Shown here: positions 36,192-47,261 of the stretch, piece after piece
Layout: every line of letters starts with the position of its first letter
How positions within the stretch are numbered: the first letter of the stretch is position 1
Source of the DNA: Lichtheimia corymbifera B2541
Lineage: Eukaryota > Mucoromycota > Mucoromycetes > Mucorales > Lichtheimiaceae
Assembly (NCBI GenBank): GCA_000697475.1
Contig: JNEU01000906.1
Span: 248,001-312,000, forward strand
Length of the DNA stretch: 64,000 bases
Direction: 5' to 3'
Translations under genes and position numbers: made by a program
Notes under the pieces: model-generated
Seen by the model: only the letters and a program-made list of their open reading frames with translations
Told to the model about the DNA's origin: nothing
Databases searched by the model: none

Positions 36192-36982
36192 ATGACCATT
36201 CAAGTAGGCCCACGTGCATTCGCTCTTCCCTTACTACATGCAGCAAAGCATCCTGAGGCTCTTGTTTGTGGTGTCCTGCTTGGTCAAGTCCATGCAGACG
36301 GCTCACTTGACGTCAAGACCGGCATTCCCTTTTTCCACCATTGGACTTCCATGAGCCCCATGCTTGAGATTGCCCTTCAACAGGTATAAAACGAGAACGC
36401 GAGACAATCCACCATTGTGATATTGATCATCTCTCCAAAGGCGGAATTGGCAGCCAAGCAACTCGATCTCAAAGTTATTGGTTGGTATCAAGCAAACGCA
36501 CGCAACAAAGATAATGCTCTTCACGAGAACGCTGTACGCGTAGCCAATGTCATAAAAAAGAATTCTGGAGATGCTATTGTATTCATGGTAAGTGGCATTG
36601 TGGTGAATTGCTGGCTGGATGGATTATTGATATATACGCGTCTATATATAATACTAGGTCAACAATGATAAGATGGGGCAATTGCATGATATCAAGGATG
36701 GCAGTGTCATTTCGGTAAGGATCGATGGATGGAGATGGGATCAGGTAGAAAAAGAAATACTGATATACGTTGTCTATCCAGCCATATATTTTTCGAGAGA
36801 ACCAATGGAGAGGCGTCAAGCAAGCGTTTTCCAAGGATAGCGAAGTGGTGCTCAGCTATGAAGAAACATATCCAAAAGTACGCGGCATGTTTAGCTCGGG
36901 ATCATATAACCGCCTTGTCGATTTCGATGAACACCTTGAAGATGTATCATTATCATGGTTAGAATACTGTCAATCAACTTAA
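36192..36982 (+). CDS. EMC8: ER membrane protein complex subunit 8/9
   Basis: Exons are 36192-36383, 36441-36587, 36658-36714 and 36782-36982; 198 residues, the normal length. EMC8/9 is a cytosolic MPN-like subunit of the ER membrane complex, which inserts tail-anchored and multi-pass proteins. Family features are the start (ALPLLHAAKHPEALVCGVLLG), IPFFHHWTSMSPMLEIALQQ, LKVIGWYQANA, the KDGSVIS turn and the closing segment with LVDFDEHLEDVSLSWLE. The MPN metal-ligand motif (JAMM) is absent, as in the family, so it is not a protease. An AATAAAA lies directly after the stop, a likely polyadenylation signal. It converges on ATG17. Confidence 0.93.
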
Positions 36983-37332
36983 TAATAAAAGCATTGCACT
37001 GTAAAATGGGGAATAAGGAGGGAAGCCCAATGGGTACAATGTTAATCGATGGTCCTTGTCAAGTGCCTTATCAATCTAACCCCCACACGTTTCTTTTCCC
37101 TTAATTGCTGAGACCTTCAAATGCCCAGTTTCTATGCGAGGTGGACTTCTTTGTGAGGGAACAATGTACCAATACTTGTGATCTTTATAGTTTCATTGTC
37201 ATTGTCTAACATATTGGCTATGCCTTTAACCCAGATCACTCAACACTGTTACAAATGAAAGAGCAAATCGAATCTAAGTACATCATTGCTTTATATATCG
37301 GATGACTCATTCAAAGATAACGACATGGGATA
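36983..37332. other. Convergent 3' region, EMC8 / ATG17
   Basis: This 350-bp spacer lies between two convergent stops. It carries an AATAAAA on the plus strand at about 36984 for EMC8. Nothing else stands out. Confidence 0.5.
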
Positions 37333-39167
37333 TTAAGAAGTGGTAGTAGATCGATCATGGATGTCGGCAAGTGCCTATATCAACATGTTAATAAAAGTAT
37401 TTCCCTTTAATGTCTGATGTCCTTTGTCTCTTACCTTTTTAACTGTGGATGGCGATAAATCAGGTAGCCTTCGGGATTGCTCATCAATGTGCACATATAA
37501 ACGAGATGGTGGGTCCTATTGCATTGGATGTTTAATACTTTTCTCGAATGATCCCTTTGGCCCGATTAACTTACCGTCATGAATTGACAGAGTCCTTCTG
37601 GCAAGAAACTACCATGTTGCGCAAACCATCGCCGTCGCTCCTGGTATTCGTCTATAATCCAATATGAGTAGGATATTCACCGTCAATGCCCTTGCTACCC
37701 CATGTACCATTGTATGCATCCTCAAACGATTGTGTGAGCTCTTTGACGAGTTCTTCTTGTCGCTCGGTAGCCTTCTTCCTCCTTTCAATTTCCAACACAA
37801 GGTGACTGTATGACGCTGCATAAACCTGGTACCATTCTGCCAATGATGTCAACTCCTTAAAGTACGCGGCAAGCTTTTGCTCATGCGTTTTCATCTCGGC
37901 CTATCATTCACTTTATTAATGACACAAATGGATCACTCGCACACACACACAACTTACCTCAGCATTGACCATTTTGTCGCATATCGTATCAGCTTGACCT
38001 CCAGGTGTGCTGAACTTTTCTTGATGGGCAAGTACCTTCAATAGTTCATCTTGTACTGATAAATAAACTTGCATTCGTACACGGATTTCTTCACTACGTT
38101 AAAAGTATCAATCGATGGCGTGTTGCAATACCATCTCGCGTGTACCTGATAGATTCAACGATTTCCAGAGATTCCCTCAAGTCATCCAAAATCCGTGGCA
38201 CCTGCTCGTGATCCTTTTGTAATACTGGAGCGTATCCATTAGGATCCTTGATATCTGAGATTGCGTTTATCATTTCTTACCTGATATATCCAGTGGGGCA
38301 TTGGGTTCCGATTGGTATAATCTAATGATATCCCTTTAGCGTCCAACCAACTCGTATCCTCTCACTCTCTTTCTCCATACCTTGTTGCTTCACCGAGTTG
38401 TATATAATGGTTGGTCAAGCTGGTCAATATATCTGCCATTTTTGCAATGGTGATTTCTTGTATCTGTGCCTTGTCATCTGAGAATGCGGAGGCTGATTTG
38501 TCCAATGAAATCGATAGTGCTGCTTCTTGCATGGATGCGAGTTCAGATATGGTCACAGAGAGCGATTTGGCTGTCGTCATCAAGGAGGAATAGAGGTTCT
38601 ATAATGAATCACTCGTCAGATGTCGTCTCTATATATCCACATGACAATACAATGTACTTGCCTCGATATCACCAATCTCATCATCCGCCTGCTTTTGTAT
38701 ATCCAACACTGACTGATGGTCGATATAATCAAACAACGTGGCATGCTGTTTCCTCTGATCATCTTGCTGTGTGTTGATAGCCATGATCCCTGGATCAATT
38801 GTACAACCCTTAAGGACACGAAAGATGTTTTGCAGATTCAATGATACCTCGGCCAAATTCTCTTCACGATCCTAAAGTAGCATGAGTGAAAACGTAATAA
38901 AACTAGTCATGGAGGCAGGAGGCATACCTGAATGCAGCTGCGAACCTCATCGATTTTGACTGAAAGAAATTCGCGAATGCGCTCGAGGGTACTGAGCTGA
39001 ATGAGCACATGGTTGCGTACAAAGAGAATCTTGGCCCAAGTGCGTTCGATAATTTCAACGTGCCGGTCTGATTCCTGCGAGAGTTCATTGGCTTGAGCAC
39101 AGATAGCTTGTCCAGTAGACAAGGCCTTTTTGGCAACTAAAAGGAGCTCGATAAGTTCTTGCTCCAT
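37333..39167 (-). CDS. ATG17: Autophagy scaffold protein Atg17
   Basis: Ten exons (ascending): 37333-37374, 37435-37515, 37575-37651, 37708-37900, 37958-38093, 38146-38224, 38281-38321, 38381-38598, 38662-38871, 38928-39167; 438 residues. The protein is almost entirely helical/coiled coil. The N-terminus matches Atg17: LLVAKKALSTGQAICAQANE, then WAKILFVRNHVLIQL and TLERIREFL. The C-terminal segment (RRRWFAQHGSFLPEGLCQF, then DPPSRL) is also typical. Atg17 scaffolds the Atg1-Atg13 kinase complex at the phagophore assembly site under starvation. Intron 38599-38661 has a GC donor (GAG|GCAAGT), demanded by phase. For intron 38225-38280 I rejected a nearer acceptor that would leave 26 nt. Small introns make this one of the most finely split genes here. 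Confidence 0.9.
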
Positions 39168-39289
39168 TGGGGAAGAGAGAGAGAGAGTGTGTGTGTGTGT
39201 GTGAAGAAGACAGAAAAGGAACACGACAGCAAAAGGTCGGGTGTCATGCACCATGGTGACACAATGCAAGCACCGATGATATTCAGCTT

Positions 39290-39802
39290 TTATTTGTTAT
39301 TAAGCACTACATTACGAGGCTCAGAAGAAATACATCCATTGGGACTATGAGAACAGCATTTTGAAAAGGCGTACGCACATACTCGAGAGCCACTATTACA
39401 AATATTAGTATTGTTGCTGCTGCTTGTAAACAACCCCCAGAAAGAAACTTACCCATCAGTATCGCAAAAAGCATCACACTTTTTACCACTTGGTCCAAGG
39501 CAAACAGGTGCATTCTTTAATGTCCCGCATAACACTGGTATCTTTTTATGTTGATCATGTGCAAAAGCCATACATGTCAAGACACCTATACCGCATGCCT
39601 CGTCATGTATAAATGCCTTGAGAGCGTCCTCTGTACGATCGTCGTTTTGTGATGTGTTATGCATCGATAGCACAACGCTCGATTCATTTTTCACAGAGTT
39701 GGTCACATGATGTGGTTGCTTCCTTAGATAAAATGCATGGATGGTTATGCTGAATACAGCAACAACCATCACCATCATAGCCGACCACCATCGTAGTATC
39801 AT
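39290..39802 (-). CDS. Small Cys-rich protein with N-terminal membrane anchor
   Basis: Exons (ascending) are 39290-39392 and 39453-39802; 150 residues. Residues 5-26 (WWSAMMVMVVAVFSITIHAFYL) form an uncleaved anchor or signal peptide. The rest is short and has about ten cysteines in its second half, in pairs such as CGIGVLTC, CDAFCD, KCCSH and NGCISS. Spacing suggests a compact disulfide-bonded domain outside the cytoplasm. Two possible N-glycosylation sites (NES, NTS) are visible. I do not recognise the family. It could be a secreted effector-like or cell-surface protein, but nothing in the sequence decides that. It sits between ATG17 and the Artemis-like gene, all on the minus strand. Confidence 0.7.
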
Positions 39803-40032
39803 CGTTCTTGTAGATTGTCTGAGAAAGAGAAAATAGAGATGATAATAGTCCCACTACACCCCAACCCCCCTTGTATATAGCAGCATGGGTCTTTTTGACA
39901 AGGAAATTTGTACACATGGGTCATGATCCGCTAGTAATGGTAAAGCATTATACTGTATTATATGTATGTAAATGTGCAATATGAGGTAGTAGTGAATGGC
40001 TATATATACAATGCAAGAGGAGTCTGTAGGGC

Positions 40033-41877
40033 TCAATCTAAGCAGATGACGATGGGTGTTTTGGCGCTTTGATGCTGTTCAATTTTGGCTTTTTTGTTGT
40101 TTCCAGATACTGATTGCAGTGACTCGCGAGAGGTGTCATTATCTTTTGGCTGTTGTTGTTGTTGCTCCTTGATACCATCGTTCTTTGTTGGCACCGCTAA
40201 TGCTTCGATTGAGCTGCCGTGCCATGTTAACGTTTCCAGAGTACTGACATGGATCGTTTTTCGTTTTGAATAGCGTTCTCGAAATTTAGCTGCTGCCCGA
40301 TCATATTTGGTGGGTTGACTTTTGGTTGGTAGTTCTGGTACAGGATCATTTTCATCCGAGAACAAATAGGTATCTTGGGCTGTGTTGCTTTCATCATCCG
40401 CGGACTCGATCAACAAGCTGATACTGCTGCTATCGTTATTACTACTGCTGCTTTGGTTGCCACTGCTGAACACGTCGGCACCATGCAAGCTGAGCAAGTT
40501 GCGCATATATTCGACCTGATTCCATTTGCCGTGGGCCACAGTGGCGGTCAATCGTGATGGTCTCACATACTTTATGAATCCAACAATCTCGCTCAAAGAT
40601 GAATGCATCGAAAATGGAAGCACCTAAAAGAAGATTTGCAATTAGAGGAGGGGGGAAGAAAAATGATGTGCCTTTTCCTCCTCTTACCAGGTATTGATCA
40701 AGTTGAGCGTTGCGTGGTAGATCGGTACGCAGCAGATATTCTTCATTTTCGTACAATCGCATGCCAGGATCCGTCGTAGGTTTTGGGTAAATGCAAATGG
40801 TCTTGTTGCTGAGTTGACAACATGGAGATTGCCATCGACAGGAATGGAAACGCACGTTGCTGTCAAGAGTCAAAATCTCGTTGTAGCTTGAGTGTGCTGA
40901 ACAATAGAGATGGTATCGCTCAGGGGAAACATGGATCTAAGTGTTGTCATCAAATGAGTATTATCCCATGGCTGACTGAAAAGGGGTAGGAGGATATTTA
41001 CCTTGCTATCATAAGTATGAGCAATGGCGAACCATAATTCTTCGTGTCCATACATCCAGAAATCAAAATAGAATTGCTGATCCTTTGGACTCTTTTGAAC
41101 CAGATCAATCAACAGCTCAATGGCCTTGTCCTATAATCCAATCACGTGTATGAGACAAACCATATTAGGTATGACCTGTGTATGTACCTTTGTAATGAAA
41201 TTGTCGAATTGTTGAGCGCAAAAGGTGGTGTCCATGTACAAATGGCGTATTTTGAGAGTCTCAAGAACAGATAAGGAATCGTCCACAAAGGCTGGTTCGG
41301 CTCGCATATCACCTGCATGAATGAATACATTGAGTGAGTGAGTGGCTTAAGTGAATGATTGACTTCCTTCCTTACCTGTATGAAGCACGGTCCCATTGCA
41401 TCCCTGAATCAAAATCCTGTACGACGTAGAATCCCGGTTACTATATGAACATCACTCAATGCATCATTCCTTACATAATAGCACCTGGACAATGATTTGC
41501 AGGCAAGAATGTAATCGTCAACCTGCCGTACTCGGTGGTCTCCAGAATAAACTCTTCCATCTCGACATGCGTTATCAAAGAAGAATGTAGATATGCAAAT
41601 GGCTGCTTCTTTCGTATCCTCTTGTTCAATAAAAGCTTCGCTGTGATCTCTGTGCAATGCAGTTTGCCTCTGAACTGGCTATTCTCAAGACCCTGCGTGT
41701 GGTCTACAGGAACAACGTCTTGTCAATTGCTGTATAATAAAAGTTGACACCCTGAAAGCGCGAATGCATACCAGCATGAGCATGCGTAAGAAAATAGTAT
41801 TTGACGCCAGTCTGTGATTTGAAACGATCGATAGCAATGACAGGGTATTCGCGTACTTGGCCATCGAACGTTGTCAT
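40033..41877 (-). CDS. DCLRE1C: Artemis/SNM1-like metallo-beta-lactamase-CASP nuclease
   Basis: Seven exons (ascending): 40033-40623, 40688-40936, 41002-41130, 41188-41312, 41376-41416, 41475-41703, 41772-41877; 489 residues. The start (MTTFDGQVREYPVIAIDRF) parallels Artemis more closely than Pso2. Metal-binding motifs follow: FLTHAHADH (split by the first intron), NHCPGAI, LHTGDMR and the DTTFC element. The beta-CASP half runs to about residue 330 with SMHSSLSE. The C-terminal ~150 residues are Ser/Asn/Gln-rich and disordered, ending without a recognised ligase-IV-binding motif. The family cuts DNA hairpins, overhangs and cross-linked ends in the nucleus, in end joining or cross-link repair. 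All ligands of the first metal cluster appear intact. Confidence 0.9.
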
Positions 41878-42150
41878 GGTTCACGAGGAGAAACAGCCAG
41901 GAGAAGACAAAGAGGGGAGGTTTCACCTTTAAGTTTTTCCACACCCCTTTGGAAATTCCGCATTGGGTATTATGCAAAAAGTGATTTCTATCCAAGTCTT
42001 TGAAAATTACATTATATTGAAATGATATGGAATAACTTGCGACTAGTAATGATGTAGTAAGGGTTATAAGAAGATATGGAAATGAGAGAAAGAAAAACAG
42101 GAAAAAGAAAGTAGGAGGTAGTAAAAGTAGTAGTAGAAGAGAAAAAATCA

Positions 42151-43705
42151 TCATGATTGGACACGCATCATCTTGTTCATCATGGTCATTGTTAATCGCT
42201 CCGTGCGGACACGCCATCGTTCAGCCACGCCACGAATAGCCCATTCCATGACACCTTCCTTCCATACAAGATCATGTCCTTCACCTTCGAGAATCTTGAA
42301 TCGTACGTCACGTAATCCATTAGCAAGCACTTCCACCGCTCGTATAGGGATTAAGCCATCCTTATCACCCCACACAGCTGTGATGGCAGTCTTGATTTCT
42401 GAATAGCTGAATCCAAAAGAATGGTACTTTTCCAGAGCCACAAGGACATCCAATGTTTGACCCTGTGCATAGGGCTCCGTCATCCGTAACTTGTTCATGG
42501 CAAAATACAAGGACATGTTTTTGGGACGCACGGCATGTCGTAATGGACGATGAGGAGGGAAATCAGTTGGGAGATCAAAATCATCATCATCAAAAGATGC
42601 AAGCAGTTCGTCTTCTTCTTCAAGCGTCATGGATGGAATATTCTGCTGTGATACGTTGCTGAAGGTGGGTAATTGGTTGTTTTCATTAAAGCGTGGTGAA
42701 GATGGATTGGAAAAGGTGCTGATACTTGCGTCCTCATCGGTGGTTGATGTTGATGTGGTGGATGGGGTTGTTGATGCGGAAGGTGTTGTTGTTGCCATGG
42801 TAGGTGCTGATTTGTTAAGCATCCACATGACATCCATTGCTAAGGATACGGTGCGTGTAACCAACATGGCAGGTAATCGACGAGACCATTTGAAGGTATT
42901 GGCAGCGTGTGTTGATACCCATGGTGAAATCAGGAATAATGGACCCACGACACGTGTAGGATATTTGTGTGCAATCGCCATGGCAAATACAGCACCCACG
43001 GATTGTGCAATAATGCTGAAACGTCGTATATCCAAGTGATCAGCCAGCTGAATCACCACCTCTAACAACAGTAAATTCCTCCCATTTGTGAGCCATCCTA
43101 TATCCTGCAAACCATGGTCCTCTCCTCTCCTCCCTCCTCTTTTCCATTGATACTACTTACCAGCCCATTCCAAGACACTCATCTCTTGAGCACTGCATTC
43201 TTCACTAAGCCCATACCTACAATAGAGAGTTTCAATATCACGTGCATTGGCAACACAATGATGTTGTTACTTACCCAGGTCGCTCTGGCCAAATGGTCCG
43301 GATATTATGCCTCTTTGCCAAGTCATCAAACATGACACCCACCAGTCGACTGCATCCATGACCACCAATGATAAATGCTGGATGGCCTGTTTCGACAGCT
43401 CCATATTCTGCAAATCCAACACGATGGGCTTTAAGACGTCCCCCTGGTGTTCCTGAAAACTGAAACGTTTGATGCACTCTTGGTTCGCGTAATATGTCGA
43501 CTCGAGGCGTGCGTGCTGTTGGACTTGTCACTTGTTCCTTCATATCAATAGTGTCATAGACTAGATTCAACGATGCTGGATCGTCGTCTTGTGAGCGCTG
43601 TTTGGCAGGTTGAGGTGCATTGCTTCTCGGTAAAGGTGTGGATCGTGAGCCAGTGGGCACATTGACCGATGGGACGGGATCCTGGCAAAGAAAATCCCTT
43701 TCCAT
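42151..43705 (-). CDS. Alpha/beta hydrolase-fold protein
   Basis: Exons (ascending) are 42151-43061, 43161-43216 and 43275-43705; 465 residues. After a Pro/Ser-rich N-terminus of about 95 residues comes a hydrolase fold: the oxyanion region AFIIGGHGCSR, RTIWPERPGYGLS, and the nucleophile elbow IIAQSVGAVFAMA with Ser in A-Q-S-V-G instead of G-x-S-x-G. A large acidic, Ser/Thr-rich lid or insertion follows (about residues 270-345). A late Asp (WGDKDGLIP) and His (EGEGHDLVW) complete a plausible triad. Substrate unknown; similar fungal proteins are annotated only by fold. The acceptor at 43061 was chosen over two nearer ones because it gives a better junction and polypyrimidine tract; this is the least certain boundary. 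Confidence 0.82.
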
Positions 43706-44075
43706 GGTTCAAGTATTTTCTTGCTGTGTGGTCAAGGTCGATAAATGAGGGGAAAAGGACAAGGAGAGTAACAGCAATAAAGATAGCGAGAGAGAGGGAA
43801 GGAAAGAGAGAAAGAGAGAGATATTGCCAATGACTCCGTGTAACCTTTGCATATAAAAGCCCAATCAAATTGCTACCCGAATATGTGCAGAAATACGCAA
43901 GACAATTATGTATTAGAACGTCTTCAATGACAAGGCATAATAAGAATTCTTATGCAGTAAAAGGAGTGTATGATAAAAAGAAGGCGGGATATAACATTCG
44001 CAGAATGAGATCAGGGGGGGAGAGTGGGGAAATGTCCATTTACGTGATGATGGTGGTGTCTTATGTCTATATGAT
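43706..44075. other. Intergenic region upstream of the hydrolase gene
   Basis: This 370-bp tandem spacer contains a GA-rich tract (about 43785-43820) likely in the 5' leader or promoter of the hydrolase gene. No named site was seen. Confidence 0.4.
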
Positions 44076-44963
44076 TCACATTGTCTTTTTCTTTTTGATC
44101 CATCCAACAGAGGTTGTACAAACATGGCTTGTGTGGTTCTTTTTCTTTTGTTGCCATAGCAATGAAAGATGGATGTGAACGTGTGTTGGGGTCACGTAGC
44201 GATCCTGATCGCTCCCGCTACCCTCATCCACACGATATCCCATTTGCCACACGCTGTTGTTGTTGTTGCTGCTGCTGCTGCCTGGCACCATCCTGTTTGA
44301 GCAACTCACATGATGACCCGCTTGAGAGACTTTTAAAGGTCGTTTCTTAGACATTAAGGCATTCGTATTGTTATCCATATCGGCTGTCGTAGGTGTCATG
44401 CTATCGAGAGTGTGCCATGATGCCTGTCGTCTGTTTAAAGATTCATGCCGTGGTGATGGTCCACTTTTGTTTGCAGGCTGATGGCCTAAATCGCTCATGC
44501 ATAAACGACGAAGCGTGGGAAGGGCAGCATAATTGTCATTACGAACGCGCTTGGGTGTGGATATCAATGGTAGAAATGTAGCCATCATCTTTTCTTCATC
44601 CAAGGCCTGAAAAAAATAGTGCGTTGTGAAGCGACGACGACCCTCTTGGTCAATCAACGTATTGAGCTGGATTCCAGGCAGCATATAGCGTCGAATTAAA
44701 TCCACGGCGATACGTCGAAACCTGGGTGTTACAGCTGCAATGGTGCATAGCATCTCAATATCAACATCTTGAATCGAAAGCAAAATCAGTGTGATTATTT
44801 CATCCGGTAAATGGTCAATGGTAGCTGCTTCCTTGCTCTGTGGATATATTGTGGTTGCAGAAAATCGCTTAGATCTGAAGAATGGATTGCTGGTGGTGGT
44901 GGTGGTATGATGTTGCAGCTTCAATAGTGATTGTGCATGGTTGGGAAAGAATTTTAAGCGCAT
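44076..44963 (-). CDS. F-box-like protein, intronless
   Basis: A single 295-codon exon. Residues about 48-95 form an F-box: IDHLPDEIITLILLSIQDVD, then CTIAAVTPRFRRIAVDLIRR, with the Leu-Pro and downstream hydrophobic spacing expected for Skp1 binding. It would act as a substrate adaptor of an SCF ubiquitin ligase, which is inferred from the domain alone. The rest has no recognised repeats; the middle is Ser/Asn-rich with low complexity and the last 25 residues are Lys-rich. The low-complexity end makes me less sure that the 3' boundary is right; a splice near the end cannot be excluded. The start has an in-frame hydrophobic/basic leader of unknown meaning. Confidence 0.72.
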   Translation of the reverse strand: MRLKFFPNHAQSLLKLQHHTTTTTSNPFFRSKRFSATTIYPQSKEAATIDHLPDEIITLILLSIQDVDIEMLCTIAAVTPRFRRIAVDLIRRYMLPGIQLNTLIDQEGRRRFTTHYFFQALDEEKMMATFLPLISTPKRVRNDNYAALPTLRRLCMSDLGHQPANKSGPSPRHESLNRRQASWHTLDSMTPTTADMDNNTNALMSKKRPLKVSQAGHHVSCSNRMVPGSSSSNNNNSVWQMGYRVDEGSGSDQDRYVTPTHVHIHLSLLWQQKKKNHTSHVCTTSVGWIKKKKTM

Positions 44964-47261
44964 GATGCTGATGTTGTATTGAAAGGAAAAAGAAGAAGAA
45001 TGGACATGTCCAGAAGGGCGGATGCAGGAAACCTTTTTTTAAAAAAGATGGAACGCCTGATCTGTGGGGAACGCATATATGCTACTTACCATCATCAAAC
45101 TCACACCCCCCTTAGCTTAGACACTCGTTTATTCCACGCCTTGTCTCCTTTTTTAGTCATGTCACGATAGCTCATGAGAGAAATGCCAATTCTTCAAGTT
45201 GCATTCTTGGCGATTGTATCATAGCAACCACTGTAAAAGGCTCATTGCTGATAACTGCTGAATGGCTCGGCGTCTAATCATCATCATTTTTGAGCTCCAG
45301 TACTCCCTTCAATTACCAATTAAATCTGCAGGTGGTGTTGTCGCGTGTGACCTTAAAGACGTCCGAAGCCCTCTTTGTGTATCACTTTTGTGGGCTTATT
45401 CATTCAACAATTTATGTTCTCCTGATCACCTGGACGAGCTGCTTCAATGAACAAGCCGGGTGAATACGATATCGTATCACGACCGTGCTCTTTAGGTTCT
45501 TCACTTGTTCAACGTTACACTATCTCCACACTCCGTCCGCATTTTTGTATACGAACGTTATAACATCATCCAGCGGCCACTCATTGGTTCTATAAGCACG
45601 ATATTGTCCACGGATAAAAGATCGACTCTGTTTGTTACATTCTTCAATTTGAATTTTGTTTCTGGTGGTGCCTGTCGACTGCAATTGCTGAATCAAGATG
45701 AACAATGGGACTATCATGTGAACAGCAAGCTGATCCTATCATTGAAAATACAATGTACAACGCATCCAGTAAACCGGCCATTCTTGAATTTCCCAGTGCA
45801 AAAATAAACGCATGCACCTTTTTCCGGTACTATGGTGAGCAAGGTCTTTTTACCGTGTTAATCGTTACAACTCTTTAGCCAATCAACGAACGATCAACAT
45901 TACTCCTTGTATGGCAAATGGTGGATCGTCAACCAATGTGAGGTCGCGTGATGGGTGTTTATCCATAGTTGATTAGGGCGCATGCATGTGCATCAGCTGC
46001 TGCTGTGCAGCGTCAAATTGTGAAGCACCCGAAAACAAAAGGAATTGGGAGACGATGGCGCCCAGTGAAGGGGGAGTAAAGACATATATTTAGCACATTT
46101 AGAAAGGATCTGGTTGCATTGCCACCACCCCTCCTCCATTATACTACATTAACCATAATCCAAACTCGATATTAGCATAGGAAACAAAAGTACTCCAATA
46201 ATACCATCTACAAGATTCCTGCCTTTAGAATGTAAATCCAACATTACAAACAATGCACATCATCCCCGAAAAAGGGAGGCCATGATCCGCACAATGGAAG
46301 TGCCACATTTTTTTAATAGGCATCGAGTACAGCAATCAGCTATTAAAAGTATCTCCTCTTGCGATTATCAAAGACAAATGTTGAACTCGCTAAGCCTCGC
46401 ACATGTCAAAGTGTTTGACACACCAAGAAACTGACACACCCAACAAGAGGGCAGCAGCGTTGAAGTGTTTGTACCGCATTATCCCGATCCATAGTGGATC
46501 TGTTATTTATAGGCATCTCCTCTCTCATTTCCTAGTCTTAGCTTCTATTTCTAGGGATCCCTGTTTCACTGCCTCGCATTATCTTGTTGTTGATATTTCC
46601 CCTACCCCAACCCAACTGGTCAAATAGTGCATTGAATGTCAACAACATCCGCATCAGACAAGATAGGAAGGACATGTGAGGACCAGTGGGGTCTTTGATA
46701 TGTAGTCCTCATACATAGTACATATAAAGGGCTATTCAATGCCAGCGATTCAGGCACATCATGCGTCGTGTGGTTGATTATCGACCACCCTTTGATATAC
46801 ACCGGAACATCTTTTCCCCCACAGGTGCAAACACACATGCACCCATTATGCAGCTTATTCGAAATAGACGTTGGGTTTATTTTCAATCAGGGTGGGAACA
46901 TCCATACTGCAAGTGATACTCCCAAGTTGCTTCAAGTTTTGTTGGCCCGTATTATCATCCGTGGGCGTTGTTTTATTATCATACTCTCGATTCAACATCC
47001 TAGGCACGTGATGATTTCGCTTATACTATCTTTATGTACATGATAGGATACGATATAATTATCTAGCTAAAGACAAGAATGCAAAGGATGTATGATAAAT
47101 GATGGCTACTATACTACTAGAAGCAATGTCATGGTGGAATGTATTGAGCAAATAGGGATAAATTGAGTTATGTGTGATATGGGATATGATCATACAAATG
47201 TGAGCTTTGATCACCCGCTGATTTGTTGCCTCGCGTTGAAACGCGTGTGTCTGCTGAGTAA
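44964..47261. other. 2.3-kb region without a convincing gene
   Basis: This long gap separates the F-box start (-) and the UNG1 start (+), and both promoters lie in it. Two patches look mildly coding: 45505-45807 (+), open for 100 codons but without an ATG at its left end, and about 46760-46912 (+), about 50 codons from an ATG. Neither has a partner exon or family I can name. A Trp-poor, A/T-rich remainder shows no repeats. It may hold remnants of a dead element or an unrecognised gene. Confidence 0.4.
45505..45807 (+). other. Orphan open frame, possible exon or remnant
   Basis: The frame runs 100 codons to a TAA at 45805-45807 and begins at a TTG; there is no ATG until well inside. An acceptor-like CTCTTTAG lies just upstream (near 45494), so it could be a terminal exon. 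Segments such as SVRIFVYERYNII and FNLNFVSGGACRLQLLNQDEQW have a protein-like composition. No upstream exon with a matching donor and phase was found. Unrecognised; it may be a gene relic. Confidence 0.25.

Noticed and set aside
38255..38280. A 26-nt intron in ATG17
   Set aside because: Too short to splice. An acceptor further along (intron 38225-38280, with a CCTAAT branch site) keeps the same phase.
43045..43115. Alternative acceptors for the hydrolase intron that ends at 43061
   Set aside because: One leads to an early stop. Another is in frame but adds residues that fit the fold less well and lacks a polypyrimidine tract.
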